64,000 nucleotides of DNA. Source: Chitiniphilus shinanonensis DSM 23277. GTDB taxonomy: Bacteria; Pseudomonadota; Gammaproteobacteria; Burkholderiales; Chitinibacteraceae. How positions within the stretch are numbered: the stretch's first letter is position 1; every line of letters begins with the position of its first letter. Below, in pieces: positions 31,495-40,547 of this stretch. The stretch is from NCBI RefSeq assembly GCF_000374805.1, contig NZ_KB895342.1, positions 102,256 through 166,255 on the forward strand. Reading direction: 5' to 3'. Position numbers and translations under genes: made by a program. The notes beneath the pieces were generated by a model. It was not told where the DNA came from. It ran no database searches and saw nothing but the letters and a program-made list of their open reading frames with translations.

Positions 31495-32742
31495 ATGAAT
31501 CTCGTCGTCCTTGGCATCAACCACGAAACCGCTCCGCTCGCCGTACGCGAACGGTTGGCGTTTTCACCCGCAGAACTGGCGCCCGCATTGTCCGGGCTGA
31601 CCAGCGCGCGCGGCGTGGCCGAGGCTGCCATCGTCTCCACCTGTAATCGCACCGAGCTGTACGTCAACGCCCGCGAGGCCGATGCCGTGCTGGAGTGGTT
31701 CGCCGCCAGCCGGGGGCGCGAGGCGCGCGAGCTGATGCCGCACCTGTACCGCCTCAGCGACGTCGATGCCGCGCGGCATGCCTTCCGCGTCGCGGCCGGA
31801 CTCGATTCCATGGTGCTGGGCGAAACGCAGATCCTCGGCCAGCTCAAGGACGCCGAACGGGTGGCGCGCGAGGCCGGCAGCCTGGGCGTGTTGCTCAACG
31901 GCCTGTTCCAGCGCGCGTTCCAGGTGGCCAAGGAAGTGCGCTCCGAAACCCGCATCGGCGCCGCGTCGGTGTCGATGGCGGCGGCGGCGGTGAAGCTGGC
32001 GGAACGGCTGTACCCGTCGGTGAGCGAATGCTCGGTGCTGTTCATCGGCGCCGGCGAGATGATCGAGCTGTGCGCCGCGCACTTTTGCGCCCAGCGGCCG
32101 CGCGCCATGGCGGTGGCCAACCGCACGCTGGAACGCGGCGCGCGACTGGCCGAGCAGTACGGCGGCAGCGCCATGCTGTTGTCCGATCTGGCCGAGCGCA
32201 TCGCCGAATTCGACATCGTGGTGTCCTGTACGGCCGCACCGCTGGCCATCGTCGGCAAGGGGACGGTGGAGCGGGCGCTCAAGCGTCGCAAGCACCGCCC
32301 GATGTTCATCGTCGACCTGGCGGTGCCGCGCGACGTGGAGCCCGAAGTGGCCGACCTGCCCGACGCCTACCTCTACACGGTGGACGACCTGGCCGAAGTG
32401 GTGCGCGAAGGCTTCGCCGCGCGCCAGAGCGAGGCCGAGGCCGCCGGGCTGATCGTCGAGGCCGGCGTCGAGGAATTCCGTCAGTGGCTGGCCGGGCGCG
32501 CACTGGTGCCCACCATCCGCGAACTGAAGGACCATGCCGACCGCATCGCGCGCCACGAGCTGTCCAAGGCCCGCAAGCGGCTGGCGGCCGGCGACGATGC
32601 CGACGAAGTGCTGGAGCGCCTGAGCGAGCAATTGGCCGCCAAGCTGCTGCACGCGCCGCTGGCCACGCTCAACGCCGCGCCGCCCGAAGAGCAGGAACCG
32701 CTGCTGCGCGCCACGCGGCGGATCTTCCGGCTGCACGATTAG
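31495..32742 (+). CDS. hemA: Glutamyl-tRNA reductase
   Basis: 415 residues, the first step of C5-pathway tetrapyrrole synthesis, reducing Glu-tRNA to glutamate-1-semialdehyde. The catalytic Cys50 lies in IVSTCNRTELY; GLDSMVLGETQILGQLKDA, the NADPH-binding GAGEMIELCA and the C-terminal dimerisation helix follow. MNLVVLGINH at 31495 is the family start; the longer ORF from 31354 reads through repeat A4. It lies 66 bp upstream of prfA. Confidence 0.97.
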   Translation: MNLVVLGINHETAPLAVRERLAFSPAELAPALSGLTSARGVAEAAIVSTCNRTELYVNAREADAVLEWFAASRGREARELMPHLYRLSDVDAARHAFRVAAGLDSMVLGETQILGQLKDAERVAREAGSLGVLLNGLFQRAFQVAKEVRSETRIGAASVSMAAAAVKLAERLYPSVSECSVLFIGAGEMIELCAAHFCAQRPRAMAVANRTLERGARLAEQYGGSAMLLSDLAERIAEFDIVVSCTAAPLAIVGKGTVERALKRRKHRPMFIVDLAVPRDVEPEVADLPDAYLYTVDDLAEVVREGFAARQSEAEAAGLIVEAGVEEFRQWLAGRALVPTIRELKDHADRIARHELSKARKRLAAGDDADEVLERLSEQLAAKLLHAPLATLNAAPPEEQEPLLRATRRIFRLHD

Positions 32743-32808
32743 CAGTTCGTCCCACCCTACCGAACCCCTTGCCGCGCCCCCGCCGGGACGCGGCCCACGG
32801 ACCTGACC

Positions 32809-33885
32809 ATGAAACCGTCGATCGTTCAGAAACTGGCCCAGTTGGCCGACCGCCTGGAAGAAGTGAGCGCCCTGCTCGCCGCCGAGGACGCCACCCGCGA
32901 CATGGACCAGTACCGCAAGCTCACCCGCGAGCATGCCGAGCTGGAGCCGGTGGTGGCCCTCTACCACCGCTTCGAGCAGACCCAGGCCGACCTCGCCACC
33001 GCGCAGGAACTGCTGGACGATCCCGACATGAAGGATCTGGCGCAGGAAGAGATCGCCAACGCCAACGCCGCGCTGGAGCAGCTGGAAGTCGAATTGCAGA
33101 AGGCGCTGCTGCCGCGCGATCCCAACGACGAGCGCAATATCTTCCTGGAAATCCGCGCCGGCACCGGCGGCGACGAATCCACGCTGTTCGCCGCCGACCT
33201 GTTCCGCATGTACAGCCGCTACGCCGAGCGCAACCGCTGGCAGGTGGAGATCGTGTCCGCCAGCGAATCGGACCTGAACGGCTACAAGGAAGTGATCGCC
33301 CGCGTGGCCGGCTACGGCGCGTATTCGCGGCTGAAGTTCGAATCGGGCGGCCACCGGGTGCAGCGCGTGCCGGCCACCGAGACCCAGGGCCGCATCCATA
33401 CCAGCGCCTGCACCGTGGCCGTGCTGCCCGAGGCCGACGAGCTGGAGGAAGTGAACATCAACCCGGCCGAGATCCGCATCGACACCTTCCGCGCCAGCGG
33501 CGCCGGCGGCCAGCACATCAACAAGACCGACTCCGCCGTGCGCATCACCCACCTGCCGACCGGCATCGTGGTCGAGTGCCAGGACGACCGCAGCCAGCAC
33601 AAGAACAAGGCGCGCGCGATGGCGGTGCTGGCGGCGCGCATCAACGACAAGCAGCGCTCCGAGATCCAGGCGCGCGAAGCCGCCACCCGCAAGAGCCTGA
33701 TCGGCTCGGGCGACCGTTCCGAGCGCATCCGCACCTACAACTTCCCGCAGGGGCGGATGACCGATCACCGCATCAACCTCACCCTGTACAAGCTCGACGC
33801 CATCATGGACGGCGACCTGGAGGAACTGACCCAGGCGCTGATCAACGAGCACCAGGCGGAACTGCTGGCGCAACTGGCCGAGTAA
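32809..33885 (+). CDS. prfA: Peptide chain release factor 1
   Basis: 358 residues. It recognises UAA/UAG stop codons and releases the finished chain. The stop-codon anticodon tripeptide is PAT (188-190) in [14 protein letters not shown], distinguishing it from RF2, and the catalytic GGQ is 233-235 in [16 protein letters not shown]. hemA-prfA order is common in proteobacteria. Confidence 0.97.
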   Translation: MKPSIVQKLAQLADRLEEVSALLAAEDATRDMDQYRKLTREHAELEPVVALYHRFEQTQADLATAQELLDDPDMKDLAQEEIANANAALEQLEVELQKALLPRDPNDERNIFLEIRAGTGGDESTLFAADLFRMYSRYAERNRWQVEIVSASESDLNGYKEVIARVAGYGAYSRLKFESGGHRVQRVPATETQGRIHTSACTVAVLPEADELEEVNINPAEIRIDTFRASGAGGQHINKTDSAVRITHLPTGIVVECQDDRSQHKNKARAMAVLAARINDKQRSEIQAREAATRKSLIGSGDRSERIRTYNFPQGRMTDHRINLTLYKLDAIMDGDLEELTQALINEHQAELLAQLAE

Positions 33886-34072
33886 ACGCGGCCGGAAAGC
33901 CCTTTCAGCCGCCGCGCACGGCGGTTGCCGGCGCCCGCGACGCGCGTCCGTGCGGACGGCACGCCTGTCGCGCTGGCACGGGCGGGCCCTCCATCTGCCG
34001 TTCGGCGGCCCTGGCCGGCCCCGTTAGGATGGCCCGGATCGACGCGCCCTCCCCGCGTCCCCGGGCCAAACC

Positions 34073-35800
34073 ATGCGCACACTTTCCGGCGATCTGAAAT
34101 TCAAGGCAGGCTCGCTGCTCATCCTTGCCATCGCCAGCCTGCTGGCGGGTCAACTGGTGTGGTCCCATTACCAGGACTACCGGCGCAACCTGGACAACCT
34201 CGACAATCTGCGGCTCTACCACAGCGCCCTGCTCGCCACCAACCTGCTGTCGGCGGAGCGCGGGCCGGCCAACAACCTGCTGGGGACCCCACAGGCCAGC
34301 AACGGTGCCCGCGCGCTCCAGCTGGCCATGGCGCGGGCCGCGAGCGATGGTGCGCTGGCGGAGCTGGCCCGGCTGCTGACGCTGCATCCGCCGCTTCCCT
34401 TCCAGCCCAAGCACCAACTGGATCAGCTTCAGCAATCGCTGCGCGAGGCGCGGGCCCAGGTGGACCACCTGGCCATGCTGCCGCTGAGCCAGCGGAGCAA
34501 CAGCGCCATCAGCCAGGCCATCGAGCACATGTTCCAGGCGGTGGACCGACTCGAAGCCGTCGTCACCGTCATCGGCAACCACGCCGCCAAGGCCGATCGC
34601 AGCCTGTCCGACGCCATCCTCATGGCGCAGGTGGTCAGCAACATGCGCGAATACGCCGGGCGCGTCGGCTCGCTGCTGATCGGCCCGCTGGTCCACCAAC
34701 AGCCGTTCTCGATAGAGGAACTTCGCCGCATCACCAACCTGCGCGGCCGGCTGGAGGAAATGAACATGCAGCTCAACCACCAGATCGGCGACTACTGGGA
34801 TCGCCCCGGCATGCTCCAGGCGCGCGACCGGGTGACGCAGCAGTATTTCGGTGCCGGCAACGCCATCGTCCAGAGCGTGCTGCGCCAGCGGGACAGCGGC
34901 CGATACAGCGACAACGCCGTCAGCTTCACCGAACGCTACGTGCCGACCATGCTGCCCATCGAACAACTGCGCGACCGCATCATCGACAGCAGCGGCGAAC
35001 AGGTCGCCCGCGACCTGGACATCGCGCGCCGGGGGATGCTGCTCGCCACCCTCCTGGCCTGCGGCATCGCCGGCAGCATCGGCTCGCTGCTGTACTTCGC
35101 ACGCCATCGCCTGCTGATGCCGCTGCTGCATGCCCGCAAAGAGATCATCGACCTGGCCAATGGCAACTGCCAGCAGCCCAGGCGCCCCCGTAGCGGCCAG
35201 GAAGTGCGGGAGCTGTTCGACGCCATCGATATCCTGCGCATCCACCAGCAACAGCGTGACCTGCTGGAAAAACGCCTGAGCGCAATGACGCGACAGTTCA
35301 AGCGCCAGGCCGAGACCGACGCGCTCACCGGCGTCAGCAACCGCCGCGCGCTGGAAGAACTGGGCGAGCAACTGGTGCTCGACGCCGCGCTCGGCGGCTG
35401 GCAGATGGGCCTGCTGCTGTTCGACATCGATCACTTCAAGCAGGTGAACGACCTGCACGGCCACCCCGCCGGCGACGAAGTGCTGCGCGCCGTGGCGCAG
35501 CGGGTCCGCATGGCCTGCCGCGGCGAGGACAACATCGGCCGCTTCGGCGGGGAGGAGTTCACGGTGTTGATTCCACGCACCGACACCACCGCCGCCCACC
35601 TGCTGGCGGAAAAACTGCGGCAACTGATCGCCGACACCCCCATCGTCCTGGCCGACGGCAAGGCGCTGTCGATCACCGCCAGCTTCGGCATCGCGGTGAG
35701 CCACGCCGATTGCACCTGGGCCAAACTGGTGGCCACGTCCGACCGGGCGCTCTACGCCGCCAAGCGCAACGGCCGCAACCGGGTGGAAAGCACTGCCTGA
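34073..35800 (+). CDS. Membrane diguanylate cyclase with helical NIT-like sensor (first of a tandem pair)
   Basis: 575 residues. TM1 (about 12-32), a mostly helical periplasmic region (about 33-318) with an AERGPANNLLG segment and MREYAGRVGSLLIGPL that recall NIT-type sensors, TM2 (about 319-342), a linker and a C-terminal GGDEF domain. The active site GGEEF (near 491) is intact in NIGRFGGEEFTVL, and an I-site RxxD (RGED) lies five residues before it, so the enzyme should make c-di-GMP and be product-inhibited. The NIT-like label is inference; ligand unknown. It is followed 113 bp later by a paralogue. Confidence 0.9.
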   Translation: MRTLSGDLKFKAGSLLILAIASLLAGQLVWSHYQDYRRNLDNLDNLRLYHSALLATNLLSAERGPANNLLGTPQASNGARALQLAMARAASDGALAELARLLTLHPPLPFQPKHQLDQLQQSLREARAQVDHLAMLPLSQRSNSAISQAIEHMFQAVDRLEAVVTVIGNHAAKADRSLSDAILMAQVVSNMREYAGRVGSLLIGPLVHQQPFSIEELRRITNLRGRLEEMNMQLNHQIGDYWDRPGMLQARDRVTQQYFGAGNAIVQSVLRQRDSGRYSDNAVSFTERYVPTMLPIEQLRDRIIDSSGEQVARDLDIARRGMLLATLLACGIAGSIGSLLYFARHRLLMPLLHARKEIIDLANGNCQQPRRPRSGQEVRELFDAIDILRIHQQQRDLLEKRLSAMTRQFKRQAETDALTGVSNRRALEELGEQLVLDAALGGWQMGLLLFDIDHFKQVNDLHGHPAGDEVLRAVAQRVRMACRGEDNIGRFGGEEFTVLIPRTDTTAAHLLAEKLRQLIADTPIVLADGKALSITASFGIAVSHADCTWAKLVATSDRALYAAKRNGRNRVESTA

Positions 35801-35913
35801 AGGTGCGGGGGGCTACCCGTATGCCGTGCAGAAACAGGTACGACACGGCGCTATCCGCCGCCTAGCATGGACTCCCACCGCCCATCCGGTACACCGCGGC
35901 CAAGCCACCAGCC

Positions 35914-37656
35914 ATGAACGCGCTTTCCATCGACCAGAAATTCCGTACCGGCTCATTGCTCATCATCGGCATCGCCCTGCTGCTGGCGGGCCAGCTGGCC
36001 TGGAGCAACTTCGAGCGCTACCGGCGCAATCTCGACAACCTGCACAATCTGGCGCTCTATCGTGCCGCACTGGAGATCGCCAACGCGGCCTCCGCCGAGC
36101 GCGGTCCATCCGGCAGCCTGATGGACAACAACGGCACCGCCAGCGAGGCGTGGCGGCAACGGCTCGCCAAAGCCAGAACCCGGACCGACCTGGCGCTGGA
36201 CCGGGTGGCCACGCTGCTGGCGCAGCACCCGGAATCACTGCCCGCCGCCGGCGACACGCTGGCCGAAGTGCGCCCCGCGCTGGATCAGATGCGCATGCTG
36301 ATCGATTCGCTGGCCGCACAGCCGCTCTCCGAGCGCAGCGAGATCGAGATCGCCTACGCCATCGAGCGGATGTTCAGCGTGGTGGACCGCGTGAAGCCCT
36401 TGATCGTGGAGATCGGCAACCATGCGACCAAGGCCGATCGCAACGTCGCCGACGCCGTGCTGATGGCGCAGATGGTCGGGAACATGCGCGAATACGCCGG
36501 CCGGCTCGGCTCGCTGTTCATCGCGCCGCTGGCCACCCGGCAACCCATCGAACTGGCGCTGCGGCGACGCATCGGCAACATGCGCGGCCGGCTCGACGAG
36601 CTGAACGGCCTGCTCGCCCGCCAGGTCGGCGGCTACTGGGATCGCCCCGAGATCGAGCAGGCGCGGTTCGCCATCTCGCAGCAGTACTTCGGTGGCAACG
36701 AGCAGTTCCTGGAATCCATCCTGCGGGTCGGCCGGCACAGCGGCGACTATCCGCTGAGCGCGGCCGGCTTCGTCCAGCGTTATGTGCCGACCATGCAGGC
36801 CATGGAGCAACTCAAGCACCTCATCATCGAGACCGGCGCCGAGGCGGCGGCCGCCGAACGCGATGCCGCGTGCTGGGGCATGCTGTTCGCCCTGCTGCAA
36901 GGCATCGCCATCGCCGGGGTGCTGTCCCTGCTGCTGCGCACCGGCCGCTGCCGGCTGCTTCGGCCGCTGCTCCAGGCGCGCCGGGCCATCGTCGAGCTGG
37001 CCCACGGCGATACCGCACCGATCACGCGACCGCACGCCGGCAGGGAAGTCGGCGAGCTGTTCGACGCCATCGACATCCTGCGTGCCTGCCAGCAGCAGCG
37101 CGACCTGCTGGAAAAGCGCCTGACCGCGCTGACCCGCCAGCTCAAGCAACAGGCCGAGACCGACCCGCTCACCGGGGTCAGCAACCGGCGTGCGCTGGTG
37201 GAACTGGGCGAGCAACTGCTGCTGGGCGCTTCGCTGGGCGGCGGGCAGATGGGCCTGCTGCTGTTCGACATCGATCATTTCAAGCGGGTGAACGACCTGT
37301 ACGGCCATCCCGCCGGCGACGAAGTGCTGCGGGTCGTGGCGCAGCGGGTCCGCGCCGCCTGCCGCAGCGAGGACAACGTGGGCCGTTTCGGCGGCGAGGA
37401 ATTCACCGTGCTGGTGCCGCGCACCGACCAGGGGGCCGCGCGCGTGCTGGCCGAGAAGCTGCGCTGCCTGATCGCCGAGGTTCCCATCGTGCTGGCCGAT
37501 GGCCAGTCGCTCACCGTCACCGCCAGCTTCGGCATCGCCCTCAGCCGGGCGGAAGACGACTGGATCGCCCTGCTGGCCATGGCCGACCAGGCGCTCTACC
37601 TCGCCAAGCGCAACGGCCGCAACCGGGTGGAAAGCGCCAACGACACGGCGGATTGA
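35914..37656 (+). CDS. Membrane diguanylate cyclase, paralogue of the preceding gene
   Basis: 580 residues, alignable with the previous gene from start to end: FRTGSLLIIGIALLLAGQLA, AERGPSGSLMDN, MREYAGRLGSLFIAPLA, YWDRPEIEQARF. The GGDEF domain has an intact GGEEF (VGRFGGEEFTVLVPR) and I-site RSED. The sensors have diverged more than the catalytic domains, suggesting different ligands after a tandem duplication. Both lie upstream of a caspase-like unknown gene. Confidence 0.9.
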   Translation: MNALSIDQKFRTGSLLIIGIALLLAGQLAWSNFERYRRNLDNLHNLALYRAALEIANAASAERGPSGSLMDNNGTASEAWRQRLAKARTRTDLALDRVATLLAQHPESLPAAGDTLAEVRPALDQMRMLIDSLAAQPLSERSEIEIAYAIERMFSVVDRVKPLIVEIGNHATKADRNVADAVLMAQMVGNMREYAGRLGSLFIAPLATRQPIELALRRRIGNMRGRLDELNGLLARQVGGYWDRPEIEQARFAISQQYFGGNEQFLESILRVGRHSGDYPLSAAGFVQRYVPTMQAMEQLKHLIIETGAEAAAAERDAACWGMLFALLQGIAIAGVLSLLLRTGRCRLLRPLLQARRAIVELAHGDTAPITRPHAGREVGELFDAIDILRACQQQRDLLEKRLTALTRQLKQQAETDPLTGVSNRRALVELGEQLLLGASLGGGQMGLLLFDIDHFKRVNDLYGHPAGDEVLRVVAQRVRAACRSEDNVGRFGGEEFTVLVPRTDQGAARVLAEKLRCLIAEVPIVLADGQSLTVTASFGIALSRAEDDWIALLAMADQALYLAKRNGRNRVESANDTAD

Positions 37657-37727
37657 TCGCGGCGCGGGGGCTTCGTCGCCGTGCGGCTTCCCCCGGTCGG
37701 AACAGCCCGGAAAGCGCGCCGCGAACG

Positions 37728-38714
37728 ATGCAGGACGATCTATACCGATCCGATCAAGCGATCGGGGCATCCGCCATGGATTCGGGCAAACGGCAAAAGG
37801 CGGCCTTTTACTGGGCACACGAAGGTGGCGGCGATATCTTCGAGCAGGCGGCGGGCAGCAACCTGCCCCGCATCCGCAAGGCCGCGCAGGATCCGACGGC
37901 CCGCGGCCCGGTTCCGGTGATCGCCCGCAATGAAACCGTCTTTGCCGACCTGAGCGCCGCCAAGCAGCAGACGATATCCAACGCACTGTCCGAAATGACG
38001 TCGATCCGCAAAAGCATCGCGGACACCGGGCCGCAGATCGACACCATCAAGCAGACCAGACGCCGATTGAAAGCCATGGACCCCAACTACGTAAAGGGAC
38101 AGCCCTATCCCGAGAACCCGCAGCCGGTGAAACCTCGATTGACCGAATTGCTCCAGCAAACCACGGCACTGAAGCAGAACGCCCGCAACCAGCGGGCGCA
38201 GGCCCAATCCAGTCTCTCGGCCTGGCAGGAGCGCCACGACGCCTTCGCGGCGACCGAGATCAAGCATGCCGGGGACGTGGGCATGGCTTCGCTCCACCCC
38301 CAGCACACCAAGCTGTACGTGCTGGGGCACGGCAACGCCGGATACGACGCCTTGCAGACCACGCCGGATGACGGCGTCTTTGCCCTGACCGACGTCGCCA
38401 AGGGCCTCAAGCAATCGGGGCTGAACCCCGATTTCGAATCGATCCGCATGACCTCGTGCCACTCGGCGGACGCGGTCAAGCCCACCCACTTCCTCGCCGA
38501 CCCGCCGGCGATCCACGACGGCGCGCGCGCGCCCGCGCAGACGCTGGCCAACGCCCTGAAGGCGGAAGGGTTCACCCAACCCAAGGTCACCGGCTACCAG
38601 GGCCAGGGGATCAACATCCCCCCCGGCACCACCATCACCCGGAGAATCGAAAGTGGTGATCCCAACCCGGTGAAGCGCAGCACGGTGGCCAAGGTGTTCA
38701 CGCCGGAAAAGTAG
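37728..38714 (+). CDS. Unknown protein with C80/caspase-like (clan CD) C-terminal domain
   Basis: 328 residues from ATG 37728 (ATG 37776 would give 312; neither has a good ribosome site). The N-terminal two-thirds is hydrophilic, Gln/Ala/Lys-rich and helical (QQTTALKQNARNQRAQAQSS), with no signal peptide. The C-terminal third has strand-His TKLYVLGHGNAG (His201), a helix VAKGLKQSGL, then strand-Cys SIRMTSCHSADA (Cys244) and LANALKAEGFTQPKVTGYQG. This order matches the C80 cysteine-protease domain of MARTX toxins. Its codon use is less G+C-extreme than its neighbours. Assignment is by motif and layout only; the protein may be a protease effector or toxin-like. Confidence 0.6.
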   Translation: MQDDLYRSDQAIGASAMDSGKRQKAAFYWAHEGGGDIFEQAAGSNLPRIRKAAQDPTARGPVPVIARNETVFADLSAAKQQTISNALSEMTSIRKSIADTGPQIDTIKQTRRRLKAMDPNYVKGQPYPENPQPVKPRLTELLQQTTALKQNARNQRAQAQSSLSAWQERHDAFAATEIKHAGDVGMASLHPQHTKLYVLGHGNAGYDALQTTPDDGVFALTDVAKGLKQSGLNPDFESIRMTSCHSADAVKPTHFLADPPAIHDGARAPAQTLANALKAEGFTQPKVTGYQGQGINIPPGTTITRRIESGDPNPVKRSTVAKVFTPEK

Positions 38715-38779
38715 CCATTCGCCAAGGGGCCGGCAGTCGTCTTGCTGCCACTTCGCCCCCCCTGCTTTTCGCCATGCTT

Positions 38780-38807
38780 TTGCCAGCCTGCCGTTGTCGT
38801 AAATAAT
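38780..38807 (+). promoter_or_regulatory. Likely promoter of the asparaginase gene
   Basis: TTGCCA, 16 bp, AATAAT in an A+T-rich stretch about 140 bp before the start. The rest of the 230-bp gap (38715-38944) shows nothing else I can assign. Confidence 0.45.
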
Positions 38808-38944
38808 TTCCCTATTCGGATTTCTGGCAATACCCGTGTCATGCAAGGCACGCGCATGATCGCCGCAGGTCGTCATCCACGCGACCACCAAATCGAGCAG
38901 GCCCGACGCGCTACCGCGCGCATTGGCCTCCACAGGAGATCAGC

Positions 38945-40012
38945 ATGCACCTTGCACAACTTGCCCGGCGCGGCTTCGCCGCCGCCGTTCTGTGTGGCGC
39001 CGGTTTCGCCTTCGCGGCCGACCTGCCCAATGTCGCCATCCTGGCCACCGGCGGCACCATCGCCGGCACCGGCGCCACCAGCACCACCACCGTCGGCTAC
39101 ACCGCCGCCAAGATCGGCGTGGAAAAGCTGATCGAAGCCGTGCCCGAGCTGAAGACCATCGCCAACGTCAAGGGCGAGCAGGTGTTCCAGATCGCCAGCG
39201 AGAACATGACCAACGACTACTGGCTGACGCTGGCCAAGCGGGTCAACACCCTGCTCAAGCAGTCGGACGTGGACGGCATCGTCATCACCCACGGCACCGA
39301 CACCATCGAGGAGACGGCGTACTTCCTCAACCTGGTGGTCAAGAGCGACAAGCCGGTAGTGATCGTCGGCGCCATGCGCCCGGCCACCGCCATCAGCGCC
39401 GACGGCCCGATCAACCTGTTCAACGCGGTGGGCGTGGCCGGCAGCAAGGAAGCGAAGGGTCGCGGCGTGCTGGTGGCGTTGAACGACGAAATCCAGGGCG
39501 CGCGCGAAGTGACCAAGACCAGCACCATGCTGGCCAACACCTTCCGCGCACCGGAGCTGGGCAACCTGGGCTACGTGGTGCGCGGCAAGCCGGTGTTCTA
39601 CCGCGCCACCGCGCGCAAGCACACCACCCAGACCGAATTCGACGTCAGCAAGCTCGACAAGCTGCCCGAAGTGGACATCGTCTACGGCTACGCCAACGCC
39701 AAGCGCCTGCCGGTGGACGCCTTCGTCGCCGCCGGCGACGTCGGGCTGGTCCACGCCGGCACCGGCAACGGCAGCCTGGCCAACCCGGTGAAGGAGGCGT
39801 TGCAGGAGGCACACGCCAAGGGCGTGGTGATCGTGCGCAGCTCGCGCACCGGCAGCGGCATCACCGCGCGCAACGGCGAGGCCAACGACGACGAGCTGGA
39901 CTTCGTCGCCGCCGATAACCTGAACCCGCAGAAGGCCCGCATCCTGCTGATGCTGGCGCTGACCAGGACCCGCGACACCCAGGAAATCCAGCGGATGTTC
40001 CAGACCTACTGA
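38945..40012 (+). CDS. ansB: Periplasmic type II L-asparaginase / glutaminase-asparaginase
   Basis: 355 residues. The signal peptide (MHLAQLARRGFAAAVLCGAG, ending FAFAA) sends it to the periplasm. The asparaginase active-site threonines are in ILATGGTIAGTG and ITHGTDTIEETAYFL, with the Lys of the second triad in VIVGAMRPATAIS/ALNDEIQGARE. The family hydrolyses asparagine and often glutamine. The start is ATG 38945 after AGGAG. It is followed by an unrelated small gene. Confidence 0.93.
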   Translation: MHLAQLARRGFAAAVLCGAGFAFAADLPNVAILATGGTIAGTGATSTTTVGYTAAKIGVEKLIEAVPELKTIANVKGEQVFQIASENMTNDYWLTLAKRVNTLLKQSDVDGIVITHGTDTIEETAYFLNLVVKSDKPVVIVGAMRPATAISADGPINLFNAVGVAGSKEAKGRGVLVALNDEIQGAREVTKTSTMLANTFRAPELGNLGYVVRGKPVFYRATARKHTTQTEFDVSKLDKLPEVDIVYGYANAKRLPVDAFVAAGDVGLVHAGTGNGSLANPVKEALQEAHAKGVVIVRSSRTGSGITARNGEANDDELDFVAADNLNPQKARILLMLALTRTRDTQEIQRMFQTY

Positions 40013-40145
40013 TCGGCGGCGCCGCCGCATCGAACCGGCGCCTGGACGCGCGACGCAACCATTGCCGTTTGTGAAATCGTCCCTCCAGCGCGCCCGGGAT
40101 CGCCGGCTACACTGCCCAGCGGCATTTTTCTTCACAGGAGGCGAC

Positions 40146-40490
40146 ATGAAATCGATCAAGACACTCGCAGGCATCCTGGCCCTGGCATCCGGCATGGCGA
40201 TGGCGGCCTACGTCGGCCCGGACCACGCGGCCAAGGTGACCACCGCCGCCGATGCCGCCAAGGCTGCCGACGACACGCTGGTGGTGCTGGAAGGCAACAT
40301 CGTGCGCAAGCTGGACAAGGATCACTACGAGTTCCGCGACGCCAGCGGCACCATCAAGGTGGAGATCGACCACGACAAGTGGCCGGCGCAGGACGTGGAC
40401 GCCAAGACCCGCGTGCGACTGACCGGCGAAGTGGACAAGGGCCTGATCAACACCGATGTCGACGTGAAGCAGGTGGAAATCCTGCCCTGA
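40146..40490 (+). CDS. YgiW/YdeI-family periplasmic OB-fold stress protein
   Basis: 114 residues with a signal peptide (MKSIKTLAGILALASGMAMA). The mature part is the BOF domain (TLVVLEGNIVRKLDKDHYEF, ASGTIKVEIDHDKW, VRLTGEVDKGLINTDVDVKQ), a single OB fold found in periplasmic proteins linked to stress tolerance and antimicrobial resistance. The start ATG 40146 has AGGAGG 6 nt upstream. A terminator follows. Confidence 0.92.
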   Translation: MKSIKTLAGILALASGMAMAAYVGPDHAAKVTTAADAAKAADDTLVVLEGNIVRKLDKDHYEFRDASGTIKVEIDHDKWPAQDVDAKTRVRLTGEVDKGLINTDVDVKQVEILP

Positions 40491-40513
40491 GCCCGGGCCA
40501 CGCCGACCCCCAA

Positions 40514-40536
40514 CCCCGGCCTTCGCCGGGGTTTTT
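40514..40536 (+). terminator. Intrinsic terminator after the YgiW-like gene
   Basis: CCCCGGC-CTTC-GCCGGGG, a 7-bp stem with a 4-nt loop, followed by TTTTT. It also separates the gene from the convergent lysR-type gene. Confidence 0.9.
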
Positions 40537-40547
40537 CATGGGCCGGG

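Noticed and set aside
31564..35704. Long minus-strand ORFs opposite hemA, prfA and the first cyclase
   Set aside because: Compositional shadows; the plus strand has all family motifs.
37728..38714. A full MARTX or RTX toxin
   Set aside because: No glycine-rich nonapeptide repeats, no large effector domains and no type I secretion genes are present.
37740..38933. 397-residue minus-strand ORF opposite the C80-like gene
   Set aside because: Arg/Gly/Leu/His-rich antisense pattern; the plus frame has paired secondary structure and catalytic motifs.
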